From the NCBI GenBank assembly GCA_021802545.1, contig JAJZRS010000005.1:81847-145846 (forward strand): 64,000 nucleotides of DNA, in the 5' to 3' direction. Within the stretch, counting starts at the first letter, position 1. The number at the start of each line of letters is the position of its first letter. Source of the stretch: Pseudomonadota bacterium. GTDB lineage: Bacteria > Pseudomonadota > Gammaproteobacteria > Burkholderiales > JABEVD01. Shown here in pieces: positions 19,182 to 27,898 of this stretch. The notes beneath the pieces are model-generated. The model was not told the DNA's origin, searched no databases, and saw only the letters and a list, made by a program, of their open reading frames with translations. Both the position numbers and the translations under genes were made by a program.

Positions 19182-20960
19182 GTGCCTAAAATTAAGGTTT
19201 ACCAGAAGCGGCTGAATACCTGCATGCATCATCCCGGCGAGATTAAGGAAGATACGCCCGAAAAAGAGCTTGGTTCGCGCTTGAGTCTCATCTTGGTCGG
19301 CCTGATGTGCTTCCTGCCTTTTCTGCAATGGAAGCATTATTACCCCATCACCGATTTTTATTCCGAATGGCTTGCAGCGCTGATCGGCCTGCTGGCTGTT
19401 CTGGTCAATTTCAGGCGGCTTTCAGAGCTCCCCTTGATCGCATTGGTCTTCCTCGGATTTTTCGTGCTTGTCTGGCTCCAATATGCGCTTGGCATGATTC
19501 CCTATCCCCAGCAGGCGATTCTCGTTTCGCTCTACCTGCTTTGGGGTGCCTTGCTGGTCGTTTTGGGATATGCGCTCAAAAGGGATATCGGCATGGAGCA
19601 GATATCGTCCTTTCTCGCCTGGTTTCTGCTGTCAGGCGGCCTCCTGAGCGGTGTCGCGGCGATCATCCAGCATTATTTTTCAGGGATACCTGTCTTCTTC
19701 ATCACGCCTGATCCTGCAGAGACGGTCTATGCCAATCTTGCCCAGCCGAATCATTTTTCAGATTATGTTTCGCTGTCCATCGCATCGCTCTTGTACCTTG
19801 CCGCAACCGGGCGAATCAGATGGTTTGCTGCCTTTCCCATGGGAATTTTCCTGCTTTTCGTGCTTGCCCTGAGCGGTTCGAGAAGCGCATGGCTTTATCT
19901 TGTTGCGATCTTCCTGCTGGCCATGCTTCATTATCGTCGCGAGAAGAACAGGACGCTCCTGGTAGGCGGAATTCTGCTGATTCCCTGCTTCCTGCTGATG
20001 CAGTGGGTTCCGCATATCCATCTTTTCGCCGCCCACGGCACGATCACTTCGGGCGAAAGGCTGGTCGGCAAGGAAAGCGGGATCAGACTGTACCTTTGGC
20101 GTGAATCGTGGATGATGTTCCTCAATTCGCCTCTCTTGGGCGTGGGTTTCGGTCAGTTTGCGTGGCATCATTTCATGCTCGGCCCGCTTTTCAACGACCC
20201 GAGGATCACGGGACTCTACAGCAATGCACACAATATCATCATGCAATTGCTGGCCGAGACCGGCATTGTAGGGATACTGACCTTCCTGGGCGGAATTGGT
20301 TTTTTGATCAGAAGAATGACCTTGCCTTTCAATCTTCACGCATGGTGGCTGTATGCATTGCTGCTGGTGATTGCGCTGCACAGCATGGACGAATATCCGC
20401 TCTGGTATGCACACTTCCTTGGGCCTTTCGCATTCCTGCTCGGCATGGCAGAAGGACGCAGCCTGGCGCTCAGATGGGCTGGAAAATTTAGTGCCGTTCT
20501 CCTGATCTGCGGCAGCTACTTCATCACCAGCCTGTTCCGTGATTACCATACCCTTGAAGGGCTGATGTATCCGAGATACCAGAGTGGACGCCCTCCCTTG
20601 GCAAAGCCGCTGCTCTTCAAGGAATTGATCAGCTTCAACAAATATACGCTGCTCAAGCCTTATGTGGATTATTACATGGCTCAAATGATACCGATCGATC
20701 GCAGCAACCTCATGTGGAAAACAGCGCTCGTGGAGCGCGCTACGCGCTTTTCCCCTGCAGGGATCGTGCTGTACAGGGGGGCGGCGCTGCTGGCGCTGGA
20801 CGGAAGAGTGAATGACGCGAGCATCATGGCCGAACGCGCAGCCTGCTCAGATCCCGATCTATTGGGCACTGCCAGATTCCTTTTTTTGGGATACAAGCAT
20901 TATTTTCCAGCTGAATTCGATCCCTTGCTGAAGGCAATCGATGCAAGGCCGAAGCGTTGA
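19182..20960 (+). CDS. PglL-like O-oligosaccharyltransferase / O-antigen ligase family (Wzy_C, Wzy_C_2)
   Basis: Polytopic membrane protein of about 592 residues with roughly ten to twelve membrane segments. The Wzy_C signature is in SNAHNIIMQLLAETG (near residue 350), and the C-terminal DEYPLWYAHFLGP segment is characteristic of the PglL/PilO pilin ligases rather than WaaL; a Wzy_C_2-like soluble tail follows (about 470-592). Such enzymes transfer lipid-linked glycans to Ser/Thr of pilins and exported proteins. The next gene is a pseudopilin, overlapping by 4 bases, which supports a protein-glycosylation role. The start is uncertain: GTG at 19182 gives the longest form and ATG at 19224 is an alternative; neither has a clear Shine-Dalgarno. 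Confidence 0.8.
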   Translation: MPKIKVYQKRLNTCMHHPGEIKEDTPEKELGSRLSLILVGLMCFLPFLQWKHYYPITDFYSEWLAALIGLLAVLVNFRRLSELPLIALVFLGFFVLVWLQYALGMIPYPQQAILVSLYLLWGALLVVLGYALKRDIGMEQISSFLAWFLLSGGLLSGVAAIIQHYFSGIPVFFITPDPAETVYANLAQPNHFSDYVSLSIASLLYLAATGRIRWFAAFPMGIFLLFVLALSGSRSAWLYLVAIFLLAMLHYRREKNRTLLVGGILLIPCFLLMQWVPHIHLFAAHGTITSGERLVGKESGIRLYLWRESWMMFLNSPLLGVGFGQFAWHHFMLGPLFNDPRITGLYSNAHNIIMQLLAETGIVGILTFLGGIGFLIRRMTLPFNLHAWWLYALLLVIALHSMDEYPLWYAHFLGPFAFLLGMAEGRSLALRWAGKFSAVLLICGSYFITSLFRDYHTLEGLMYPRYQSGRPPLAKPLLFKELISFNKYTLLKPYVDYYMAQMIPIDRSNLMWKTALVERATRFSPAGIVLYRGAALLALDGRVNDASIMAERAACSDPDLLGTARFLFLGYKHYFPAEFDPLLKAIDARPKR

Positions 20961-21445
20961 TGATGCAAGGCCAAGGCTTCCGTGCAGGTTTCACTCTGAT
21001 CGAGATGCTGGCCGTATTGGCCATCCTGTCCATCCTGGCCGCCATGGCGGTTCCAATGACGAAATTGATCGTCAAGCACAAAAAAGAGGAAGAACTCAGG
21101 TATGATCTTCGCAAGATCAGGGGCGGACTCGACGCATACAAAATTGCAGCCGATTCCGGGCGCATCGCCAAGAAGGTAGGCAGCTCCGGATATCCTGAAA
21201 AACTTGAAGACCTGGTCAAAGGAATGGACGACTTGCGCGACCCGAACAAGAAGGCAAAAATTTATTTCCTGCGCCGCATTCCAACCGATCCGATGGCTCC
21301 ACCCGATTTGCATGGGACGGACAGCTGGGGAAAACGAAGTTACGAAAGTCCTCCTGACGACCCGCAGGAAGGAGACGACGTCTACGACGTGTATTCGAAG
21401 AGCGAAGCGACCGGACTCAACGGCGTGCCTTACAGAAAATGGTGA
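20957..21445 (+). CDS. GspG-like pseudopilin (atypical system)
   Basis: Class III prepilin-type protein of 162 residues. A short basic leader ends RAG|FTLIEMLAVLAIL, with Glu at position 5 of the mature N-terminus and the hydrophobic helix of pilins. The C-terminal half has the YPEKLEDLV and RIPTDPM segments of GspG/OxpG-like pseudopilins, but the end is D-V-Y-D-V-Y...YRKW instead of the calcium-loop ending of true GspG. It overlaps the PglL-like gene upstream and the next gene downstream. The related pseudopilin at 34608-34985 has the same VYDV and Y-x-x-W ending, suggesting both belong to one machine. It may also be the glycosylation target of the ligase. Confidence 0.88.
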   Translation: MMMQGQGFRAGFTLIEMLAVLAILSILAAMAVPMTKLIVKHKKEEELRYDLRKIRGGLDAYKIAADSGRIAKKVGSSGYPEKLEDLVKGMDDLRDPNKKAKIYFLRRIPTDPMAPPDLHGTDSWGKRSYESPPDDPQEGDDVYDVYSKSEATGLNGVPYRKW

Positions 21446-22164
21446 TCCGCTTTCTTTTGATTTTCTTCCTTCTGGCTTCGGGATGCGCTCAGGCGAGCTC
21501 CATATCCTTCAGGATATCGCTCACGGGAATGAATGTGACGCTGGAGGAAAACGGAGATGGCACAGCTTTCTTCCCGAGTGTGCTGATGCTGCGTCCCGAC
21601 GGAAAGTGGCAGGTGCTGCCTGCAGCAGGCATGCCCAAGAATGAACTGAATCCTGGCGAGCGAGAAGAGTTTTCCTGGCATGATGCCGTTCCTTTCGGCA
21701 AGGCGCAGCCCATCATGGTGCGTTTTTTTGACGCGTCAGGCGTCGACTTCGGCCGGGTTTCTTTTTTCAACCAGCCGCCAATGTCGCAGGACGAGAGGCT
21801 CAAGGTGGACTATACGCCCGGAAAACTGCGCATCTATCCGCCCGGCCAAGGCTCATCGATCCGCTCGACTTGGATGTTTTGGCCGAAAGAGGAGGGGGCT
21901 TCCGCCATTACCGGCAGGCCGACCTTTTCCGACATTCAGCCTGACGCGCTGCATGTCGTTTGGGGCAAGATGAAAGAGGTGGATACCGGGCCTGTTTCCC
22001 CGGATGTTTTCCTGCTTCATGAAACGGGAACCGGTTTCTATCTGCAGGTCGTTGCAGGGCTTCCCAGGGACAATCGCGCTTGGTGGCTGAATCACCACAC
22101 AGTGTTCTTCCTGGCCGCTGCAGTCCTGGCATGCGCTGCCTTGTTTTTCGCGAGGCGCGCATGA
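21439..22164 (+). CDS. Exported, C-terminally membrane-anchored protein of unknown function
   Basis: Product of 241 residues that I do not recognise. The N-terminal hydrophobic segment contains LASGC, a lipobox-like sequence, followed by QASS, so export is likely. The body (about 25-205) is beta-rich and would be periplasmic. A C-terminal hydrophobic segment (about 217-237) followed by ARRA is a plausible stop-transfer anchor. It overlaps the pseudopilin gene upstream and the membrane glycosyltransferase-like gene downstream by a few bases, so it belongs to the same operon. Confidence 0.65.
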   Translation: MVIRFLLIFFLLASGCAQASSISFRISLTGMNVTLEENGDGTAFFPSVLMLRPDGKWQVLPAAGMPKNELNPGEREEFSWHDAVPFGKAQPIMVRFFDASGVDFGRVSFFNQPPMSQDERLKVDYTPGKLRIYPPGQGSSIRSTWMFWPKEEGASAITGRPTFSDIQPDALHVVWGKMKEVDTGPVSPDVFLLHETGTGFYLQVVAGLPRDNRAWWLNHHTVFFLAAAVLACAALFFARRA

Positions 22165-24653
22165 AGAAGACGTCGATCGAGGCGATGATCTGGATGCTTT
22201 CTGCTTTCCTGATCGCTTCCACGTTGGGCATCCAATTCCTTGATTCGGGAAACTGGCCGACGGGCGGCGATAGCGCATCGCATCTTTTCTATGCCTGGGT
22301 CTATTCGAAGAAACTGCTCTTTACGGGGCAGTTCCTGCCATGGATGCCGGAGGTGTTTTGCGGCTTCCCTTTCCTTGCCTACTACTTTCCCATGCCATTC
22401 GTGGTCATCGCGCTGCTCTCCAAAGTCATGGGCGTCGCCAAGGCGTTCAAATGGGGAGCCTTTCTGGCGTCTATCATTCTCCCAGGCGCTATCTATTCGT
22501 GCAGCTCGAGATGGCTCAAATTCTCGTTCGCGCCTTCTCTTTTCGCAGCGCTGGGCGCGCTCGCCTTCTTGTTCCACGAGCAGAATTCCATCTGGGGAGG
22601 CAACCTGCTTTCCACGCTTGCGGGCGAATTCGCCTACAGCTATGGACTGCTTTTTGCCGTGCTGGCGATGATGGCCTGGTCACGCGCTGCGGGAAGAAAA
22701 GGCGCTTGGGTGACGGCTGCAGTTCTCGAGGCCGCATGCGGATTTTCCCACGGCTTTCCGCTGCTTGTAGTGGGTTTTTCCAGCCTTCTCCTTCTGCTCG
22801 ATGCGCCAAGCTTTAGTCGGACTTTGCTCATGCAGCTCAAGGGGCATCTCCTGGCTTTCTGCCTGATCGGCGGCTGGCTCTGGCCGATGATCGAATTCCA
22901 CGGGTTCACCATACCGAACGATGCCGCCTTCGGCGTCACGGGATGGCGCGATCTTCTCCCGGCCACATTGTGGCCGTCTCTTGCAGGCGGCATCGTCGGA
23001 TTTGTCATGCTTGCCCTGCCCAGGGTGCGCGACGCATGGCTCCCCGAGCAATCCAGAGCGGCCAGGCTGCTTTTCGGGGGAGCCGGGCTTTCAGCAGTGC
23101 TCTTCATCGCAGGCGACCAGCTCGGTCTTGCCGATATCCGTTTCTTTCCGCCCGTATGGCTGTTCGGCGCAATTCTTTGCGGGTGGCTCGCAGGACAGGT
23201 CTTGCAGGCGCTTCCCCGCGCGTCCAGCCTGCTGCTCGCCATGGCGGCCTGCCTGGCGCTCTTGGGATGGTTCGGCCTGCATGTCAGGAGCGTGCCGGAC
23301 TGGTCGCTTTGGAACCATTCGGGGCTCGACGCGAAGCCGCAATGGCGCATTCTATCCAGGCTCTTCCCTGAAATGCGTGGCGATCTCTGGAGCCCCAGAC
23401 TGGTTTTCGAGCATGCGCCGGAGAACAACGACATCGGCTCGACCCGGTCCCTCGAAGCGCTGCCAATGTTCCTCAACCAAAGGCCCGTGCTCGAAGGGCT
23501 TTACATGGAATCGGCATTGACCGGCCCTGCAGTCTACCAGGTCCAATCCGAAGTGTCGGAACATCCTTCTTCTCCGCTCGTTCGCTATCCCAGCGGCAGC
23601 CTCGACCCTGACATGGCGGCTGAGCACATGAATTTCATGCACGCGAACATGCTGCTGCTCAGGTCGGATGCGGCGCAAAAGGCGATCGAGAAAAGCGGCC
23701 TGTTCGAGAAAATCGGCGCCTCTTCCCCATTCGCGCTTTACAGGCTAAAGCATTTCGACAGCGCGCTGATCGAGGTGGTGAAGAAGCCGATCAGGATCAT
23801 GCCGCTGAAGGGCTGGATGGAGGATTCCTATATCTGGTTCAGGACGAGGAGCAAATTCGAGGCCTGGCAGCCTGTCTACGGCATGGATTCGCTGCCAGGC
23901 CGCGCATCGGGAGACTACCCTCCGGTCAAGGTGATCTCCTTGTCCAGGAATGAAATGACTTTCGAAACCGAAGCGGTAGGGCGTCCCCATCTCATCAAGA
24001 TGGCCTACAATCCGCGCTGGCATCTTCTGTCAAAGGGCAAGCTTTATCTTGCAGCGCCGGGATTCATGCTCGTTGTTCCCGCAGAGCGGGAAATACGCCT
24101 GACTTTCGGTCACACGCAGGTGGGCATGATGGGCATGATCGCATCGATCTCATCATTCGTTTTGCTGGCCTATCTGCTATTGAGAAGGCGTAAAGCCGGC
24201 ATGGATATCGCTGAAAATGAGAAACCCCTTCTTCCACTGTATGCATCATGGCTGTTCCTGGCTTTGGCGGGGGGCTATTTCGGCTTGCATTCGCCCGAGA
24301 GAATGTACAATCTAGCCTGGGACGAGATGCGCGCCAATCATTATGCGAAGGCGGTCCCGTTGTTCCGGGAGGCCTACAGCTTGAGGAGGCCGCCAGCCAA
24401 GAAGGAAGAAGCGCTCTTCTGGCTTGCGAAAGCCAACGAGCTCGCGGGAAATAGAGGCGAGGCGATCAAGCGGTACACCGAGCTGGCCGACCAGTTCCAC
24501 GGCTACTGGGTGCCTGAAAGCCTCTATACCATCTCGCATCTCGACACGCTGAATGGGCATCCCGAGCAAGGCGCTCAATACCGATCCAGGTTGACCCTGG
24601 AATATCCCAACAACCCCTGGGCGCAGAAGCTCGAACAGGAAGAAGCAAAATGA
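22161..24653 (+). CDS. Large polytopic membrane protein, GT-C/PTPS_related-like, with C-terminal TPR
   Basis: About 830 residues. The N-terminal half has around ten membrane segments with an early conserved acidic stretch GGDSASHLFYAW in the first external loop, as in the 'PTPS-related membrane protein' and other GT-C-type lipid-linked sugar transferases. A soluble domain follows (about 430-650), then two more membrane segments and a C-terminal TPR-like helical region (about 725-830; ALFWLAKANELAGNRGEA). The ATG at 22161 overlaps the previous stop; the frame is open further upstream. It lies between a pseudopilin cluster and a GtrB-like glycosyltransferase, so a role in building or transferring a glycan is likely but inferred. 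Confidence 0.7.
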   Translation: MKKTSIEAMIWMLSAFLIASTLGIQFLDSGNWPTGGDSASHLFYAWVYSKKLLFTGQFLPWMPEVFCGFPFLAYYFPMPFVVIALLSKVMGVAKAFKWGAFLASIILPGAIYSCSSRWLKFSFAPSLFAALGALAFLFHEQNSIWGGNLLSTLAGEFAYSYGLLFAVLAMMAWSRAAGRKGAWVTAAVLEAACGFSHGFPLLVVGFSSLLLLLDAPSFSRTLLMQLKGHLLAFCLIGGWLWPMIEFHGFTIPNDAAFGVTGWRDLLPATLWPSLAGGIVGFVMLALPRVRDAWLPEQSRAARLLFGGAGLSAVLFIAGDQLGLADIRFFPPVWLFGAILCGWLAGQVLQALPRASSLLLAMAACLALLGWFGLHVRSVPDWSLWNHSGLDAKPQWRILSRLFPEMRGDLWSPRLVFEHAPENNDIGSTRSLEALPMFLNQRPVLEGLYMESALTGPAVYQVQSEVSEHPSSPLVRYPSGSLDPDMAAEHMNFMHANMLLLRSDAAQKAIEKSGLFEKIGASSPFALYRLKHFDSALIEVVKKPIRIMPLKGWMEDSYIWFRTRSKFEAWQPVYGMDSLPGRASGDYPPVKVISLSRNEMTFETEAVGRPHLIKMAYNPRWHLLSKGKLYLAAPGFMLVVPAEREIRLTFGHTQVGMMGMIASISSFVLLAYLLLRRRKAGMDIAENEKPLLPLYASWLFLALAGGYFGLHSPERMYNLAWDEMRANHYAKAVPLFREAYSLRRPPAKKEEALFWLAKANELAGNRGEAIKRYTELADQFHGYWVPESLYTISHLDTLNGHPEQGAQYRSRLTLEYPNNPWAQKLEQEEAK

Positions 24654-25564
24654 TGGCAGAAATCAGCATCGTCGTTCCTGCATTCAACGAGGCGGAAGGC
24701 ATTTGCGCATTCCTGAAGCAGCTGGACAGCGCGCTTTCCGGCATCGACTCCGAAATCATCGTGGTGGATGACGGCAGCAGGGATGGAACCTGGCAGGCGA
24801 TCAAATCCCAAAAGGAGAATTACGCGAATCTGTCAGCCATGCGATTCACCCGGAATTTCGGCAAGGAAGCGGCAATCCTGGCAGGCCTCAGGCATGCGAA
24901 GGGGCGGGCCGTCGTCGTGATGGATTCGGACGGGCAGCATCCGCCATCCCTGATTCCGCAAATGCTTGAAATCTGGCGGGAAGGGCGTGCGCATATCGTC
25001 GCCGCCCAGAAAACCTCCAGGGATTCGGACAGCCTGGCTGCAAAGGCCAATGCTCGCATCTTCAATTCCCTGATGAAGCTCACGACCGGTCTCGATTTGT
25101 CGGGTGCTTCAGATTTTCGCCTGCTCGATAGACGCGTCGTCGACGCCCTGCTCGAATTTCCAGAGAAGGTCAGGTTTTTCAGGGGAATGACGGTGTGGAC
25201 CGGTTTTTCCACGGTGAACGTCGGGTTCGAAGTGCCGCCCCGCATCGCCGGAAGCAGCCACTGGAGCACTTCCCAGCTTGCCAAGCTTGCAGTCATTGCC
25301 ATCACTTCATTCAGCTCGAGACCCCTTGGCCTGATCTTCAGGCTCGGATTGCTCGGCATTGCAGCCTCCTTCCTGCTTTTCCTTCAGGCGATCTATTCCT
25401 GGGCGACCGGAATCGCCATCTCAGGATGGACATCGTTGACAGTGGTGATCCTGCTGTTCGGATCGGCCAACCTGCTCGGCATAGGCGTGCTCGGCGCCTA
25501 TCTTTCGCAGATCTTCGAGGAAATCAAGCGAAGGCCTGAATATCTCGTCGGCGAAACGCTTTAA
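24650..25564 (+). CDS. GtrB/DPM1-like polyprenyl-phosphate glycosyltransferase (GT2)
   Basis: Glycosyltransferase of 304 residues that charges undecaprenyl phosphate with a sugar. The catalytic domain (about 1-225) has IVVPAFNEAEG, IIVVDDGSRDGT and the metal-binding MDSDGQHPP motif. Two C-terminal membrane helices (about 230-292) and the final IKRRPEYLV segment match GtrB/ArnC-type enzymes. It is the last gene of the 19182-25564 run and overlaps the preceding gene by 4 bases. A GtrA-type flippase candidate is encoded at 38149-38550; GtrA and GtrB usually act as a pair. Confidence 0.9.
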   Translation: MMAEISIVVPAFNEAEGICAFLKQLDSALSGIDSEIIVVDDGSRDGTWQAIKSQKENYANLSAMRFTRNFGKEAAILAGLRHAKGRAVVVMDSDGQHPPSLIPQMLEIWREGRAHIVAAQKTSRDSDSLAAKANARIFNSLMKLTTGLDLSGASDFRLLDRRVVDALLEFPEKVRFFRGMTVWTGFSTVNVGFEVPPRIAGSSHWSTSQLAKLAVIAITSFSSRPLGLIFRLGLLGIAASFLLFLQAIYSWATGIAISGWTSLTVVILLFGSANLLGIGVLGAYLSQIFEEIKRRPEYLVGETL

Positions 25565-25575
25565 GCGGAAGAAAA

Positions 25576-25605
25576 AAAAAAGCCCGCCAATCGGCGGGCT
25601 TTTTT
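25576..25605. terminator. Bidirectional intrinsic terminator
   Basis: A 7-bp GC stem (25582-25588 with 25593-25599) and AATC loop, with a long A-run on the left and a T-run on the right. It lies between the convergent glycosyltransferase and lipoprotein genes and can serve both. Confidence 0.92.
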
Positions 25606-25619
25606 CTTCCTGTTTGAAC

Positions 25620-27866
25620 TTAGTTCTTGCAGGGGGTGAGGGTGGTTGCGCCTGCGGCAGGCGGTGCGCCGAGCGGATCGCAGGTCAGGAGCGAGGTGTA
25701 AGGCGTCACCGTCGCGCCGGTCGGTGCTGCGACGCTGGTCGCGGTTGCGCCGCCGCCATTGACGCTGACCGAGCCTGTTCCGCTTGCCGCGCAGGTGGGC
25801 GCGCCAGAGACGTAGCCGACTGCGACGCCAAGCTGGACCTTACACACCGTAGCACCGCCGCCAGCCGTCGTGGTCGTGGTCGTGGTCGTGGTGGTTGGCG
25901 CCGCCGTCGTGGTGGTTGTCGTCGGAGCTGTCGTGGTTGTCGTCGGTGCTGCCGTCGTGGTCGTGGTCGTCGTCGTGGTGGTGGTCGTCGTCACCTTGGC
26001 GATCGGGGCCAGCGTCGTGGTGGTCGTGGTGCTCACCGTGACCGGGGTGGTTCCGATTGCAGGCGGGGTCTGGAAGTCAGGGCTCGACGTGACCCCGGAG
26101 CATACGCCGTTGGCATAAGTGCCGCCAAGGCTGGTACAGACCTGCTTTGCAGCCTGGTCGGCAAGCTCGGCTTCGGCATTCGGGTCGTTTTGCAGCGTGT
26201 TTGCCGCGCCGGACAGGTTCGTCACCAGCTGGTTCACCGTGTTTGCAATGTTGGTGGCAGCTTGAGAACCCGAGGCGGCGACAGGGGCGCTCGCGGTGTT
26301 GGCTGCGATGGCCGCGATCGCCGCATTCAGGGCTGCCGAGCCGGATGCCGGGTTGATGGGTCCGATGCTGTCGTCGATCGCCTTGGTCACTGCAACCGCG
26401 TTGGATGCCGCATTGGCGATGTTGGACGTGTTGGACAGGAACGAGTCAACATTGCCTGCCGTCACGTTCTTGGTGACATTCGCCTGGATGTTGGCCACCA
26501 GCGCCGCTGCTGCGCCGGAAGCGCCGATCGCGGGAGGCGTTGCAAAAACGGCTTGCGTGGCGCTGCTGGAGAGCGCTGCAGTCACGGCAGTCGCGGTTGC
26601 CTGGGCTTGCGCGATGATGTTTGCTGCAGATGCGCCGGACTGGCCGATATTGCTGCTGATCTGTTGCTGCAGGCTATTTGCTGCTGCAATCGCGATGCTG
26701 TTCAGGTTGTCCGCCTGGGCCTGGGTCAGGCAGGTAGCGGCGGTGCCGCTCGCCGCAGTGGTGCCGCTCGCCGCAGCGGCGCTGCAGATATTGGCATTGT
26801 TGTTGGCGATGGTTTTGGCGGCAAGGCCTGCTGCCACGTTGTTCGCGACATCCTGCGTTTCCTGGTTCAAATGGTACTGAATCGCAGCTTGTGCAGCAGC
26901 ATCGCCCTGCGCATTGGTTTGCAGATTCTGCATCGTGGTGTTCGGATTGTTGTTGAGCACCGTCGCAATGATGTTGTTCACCTGGACCGCATCGTTGTCG
27001 ATGTTGGCCAAGGCCGCATTGGAGGGCGGCGTGACCGTCACGTTGTTGCTGGTCTTGATCTGGTTGACCGCAGCCGATGCGACGCCGCTGGCCGAGTTCA
27101 GCGAATTGGCAGCACCCTTGTCAGCCTGAATGCCCAGGCTGCTGGCAAGCACTTGGCCCGGGTTGGAGATGTTGCCGGTGACGAGCTTGGGTGCGAGCTG
27201 CGCTGCGATCGAGGTGATGATGGTCGAGGTTGCAGCCACATCGGGATCGGTATAGTTTTGCGTTGCAGCCGATGCCGGGATTCCGAGGCTGTTCGCGACG
27301 TTCGTTATCGCTGCCGGCGCGGAAGCCGCTGCGCTCGATACCTGGGTTCCGGTCAGCGCAGCCGGGCTGGACACGCCAGCCGGAAGCGTGGCGAAGGCGG
27401 CGAGCGTCGTGATCGGCGTCGCGTTGATGCCTGCCGTCGGGGAAGAGGCAGCAGGAATGATCGCGGTGATCGGCAGGTTCACGGTCGGGTCATAAGGGAC
27501 GGGCTGCGATGAGCCGATGGGCAGCATCTGCGGTTGAGGATCGGTGCTCTTGTTCGCGATCGTCGTGATGACGACGCCGCCGGTACACGCTCCGTTGACC
27601 GTGATGCTTCCGGTTCCCGGTGGCTCGTTGGCAGTGCCCGATACGCCGGATGCGCCGACGAGGGCACTGCCCGTGCTGCCGTTTCCGCAAGTCGCCTGCA
27701 TGCGGACGTTGACGAGCGGGTTGTTGGCCGCAGTCACCGGTATGGTCGTCGTGGTGGACGCAACCGTTCCGCCGCCGCCGCCTCCGCCGAGACAGCCGGC
27801 GAGCACGACGGCCGTGACCAGGCTGATCTGCTTCAGCTTGAAGTCGCTCAATTTGATGTTCTTCAT
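25620..27866 (-). CDS. Large Ala/Thr-rich lipoprotein with poly-threonine linker
   Basis: Exported protein of 748 residues of unknown function. The signal peptide ends in the lipobox LAGC with Cys at 25, followed by a run of Gly. A domain with CGNGSTG and paired Cys (about 55-95) precedes a long Ala-rich, low-complexity helical region (about 130-560), which is interrupted by short Pro/Asn-rich breaks. A linker of almost pure Thr with APT spacers (about 610-667) leads to a compact C-terminal domain with three Cys (about 668-748). It lacks the GFWxNHP module. It follows the 27899-30253 gene after 32 bases on the same strand and has a GGGGA Shine-Dalgarno, so the two are probably one operon. A surface-exposed stalk protein is a reasonable guess. 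Confidence 0.8.
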   Translation of the reverse strand: MKNIKLSDFKLKQISLVTAVVLAGCLGGGGGGGTVASTTTTIPVTAANNPLVNVRMQATCGNGSTGSALVGASGVSGTANEPPGTGSITVNGACTGGVVITTIANKSTDPQPQMLPIGSSQPVPYDPTVNLPITAIIPAASSPTAGINATPITTLAAFATLPAGVSSPAALTGTQVSSAAASAPAAITNVANSLGIPASAATQNYTDPDVAATSTIITSIAAQLAPKLVTGNISNPGQVLASSLGIQADKGAANSLNSASGVASAAVNQIKTSNNVTVTPPSNAALANIDNDAVQVNNIIATVLNNNPNTTMQNLQTNAQGDAAAQAAIQYHLNQETQDVANNVAAGLAAKTIANNNANICSAAAASGTTAASGTAATCLTQAQADNLNSIAIAAANSLQQQISSNIGQSGASAANIIAQAQATATAVTAALSSSATQAVFATPPAIGASGAAAALVANIQANVTKNVTAGNVDSFLSNTSNIANAASNAVAVTKAIDDSIGPINPASGSAALNAAIAAIAANTASAPVAASGSQAATNIANTVNQLVTNLSGAANTLQNDPNAEAELADQAAKQVCTSLGGTYANGVCSGVTSSPDFQTPPAIGTTPVTVSTTTTTTLAPIAKVTTTTTTTTTTTTTAAPTTTTTAPTTTTTTAAPTTTTTTTTTTAGGGATVCKVQLGVAVGYVSGAPTCAASGTGSVSVNGGGATATSVAAPTGATVTPYTSLLTCDPLGAPPAAGATTLTPCKN
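25867..26037 (-). repeat. Threonine-codon tandem repeat tract
   Basis: About 170 bases of ACC/ACG/ACA/ACT codons broken by short Ala-Pro units; on the plus strand it reads as GTC/GTG repeats. It encodes the linker of the lipoprotein at 25620-27866 and is a candidate for slippage-driven length variation. Confidence 0.85.
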
Positions 27867-27898
27867 TTCATTCCCCTAAAGTGGCGTTGCTGTCAAGA

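Noticed and set aside
25867..26037. Simple repeat that might be a CRISPR or microsatellite outside genes
   Set aside because: It is a codon-level Thr repeat inside a gene.
25614..27512. Open frame of 632 codons on the plus strand, Arg/Gly/Cys-rich, and a valine-repeat frame at 25870-26118
   Set aside because: Both are shadows of the lipoprotein gene on the minus strand, which has a signal peptide, lipobox, ribosome-binding site and terminator.
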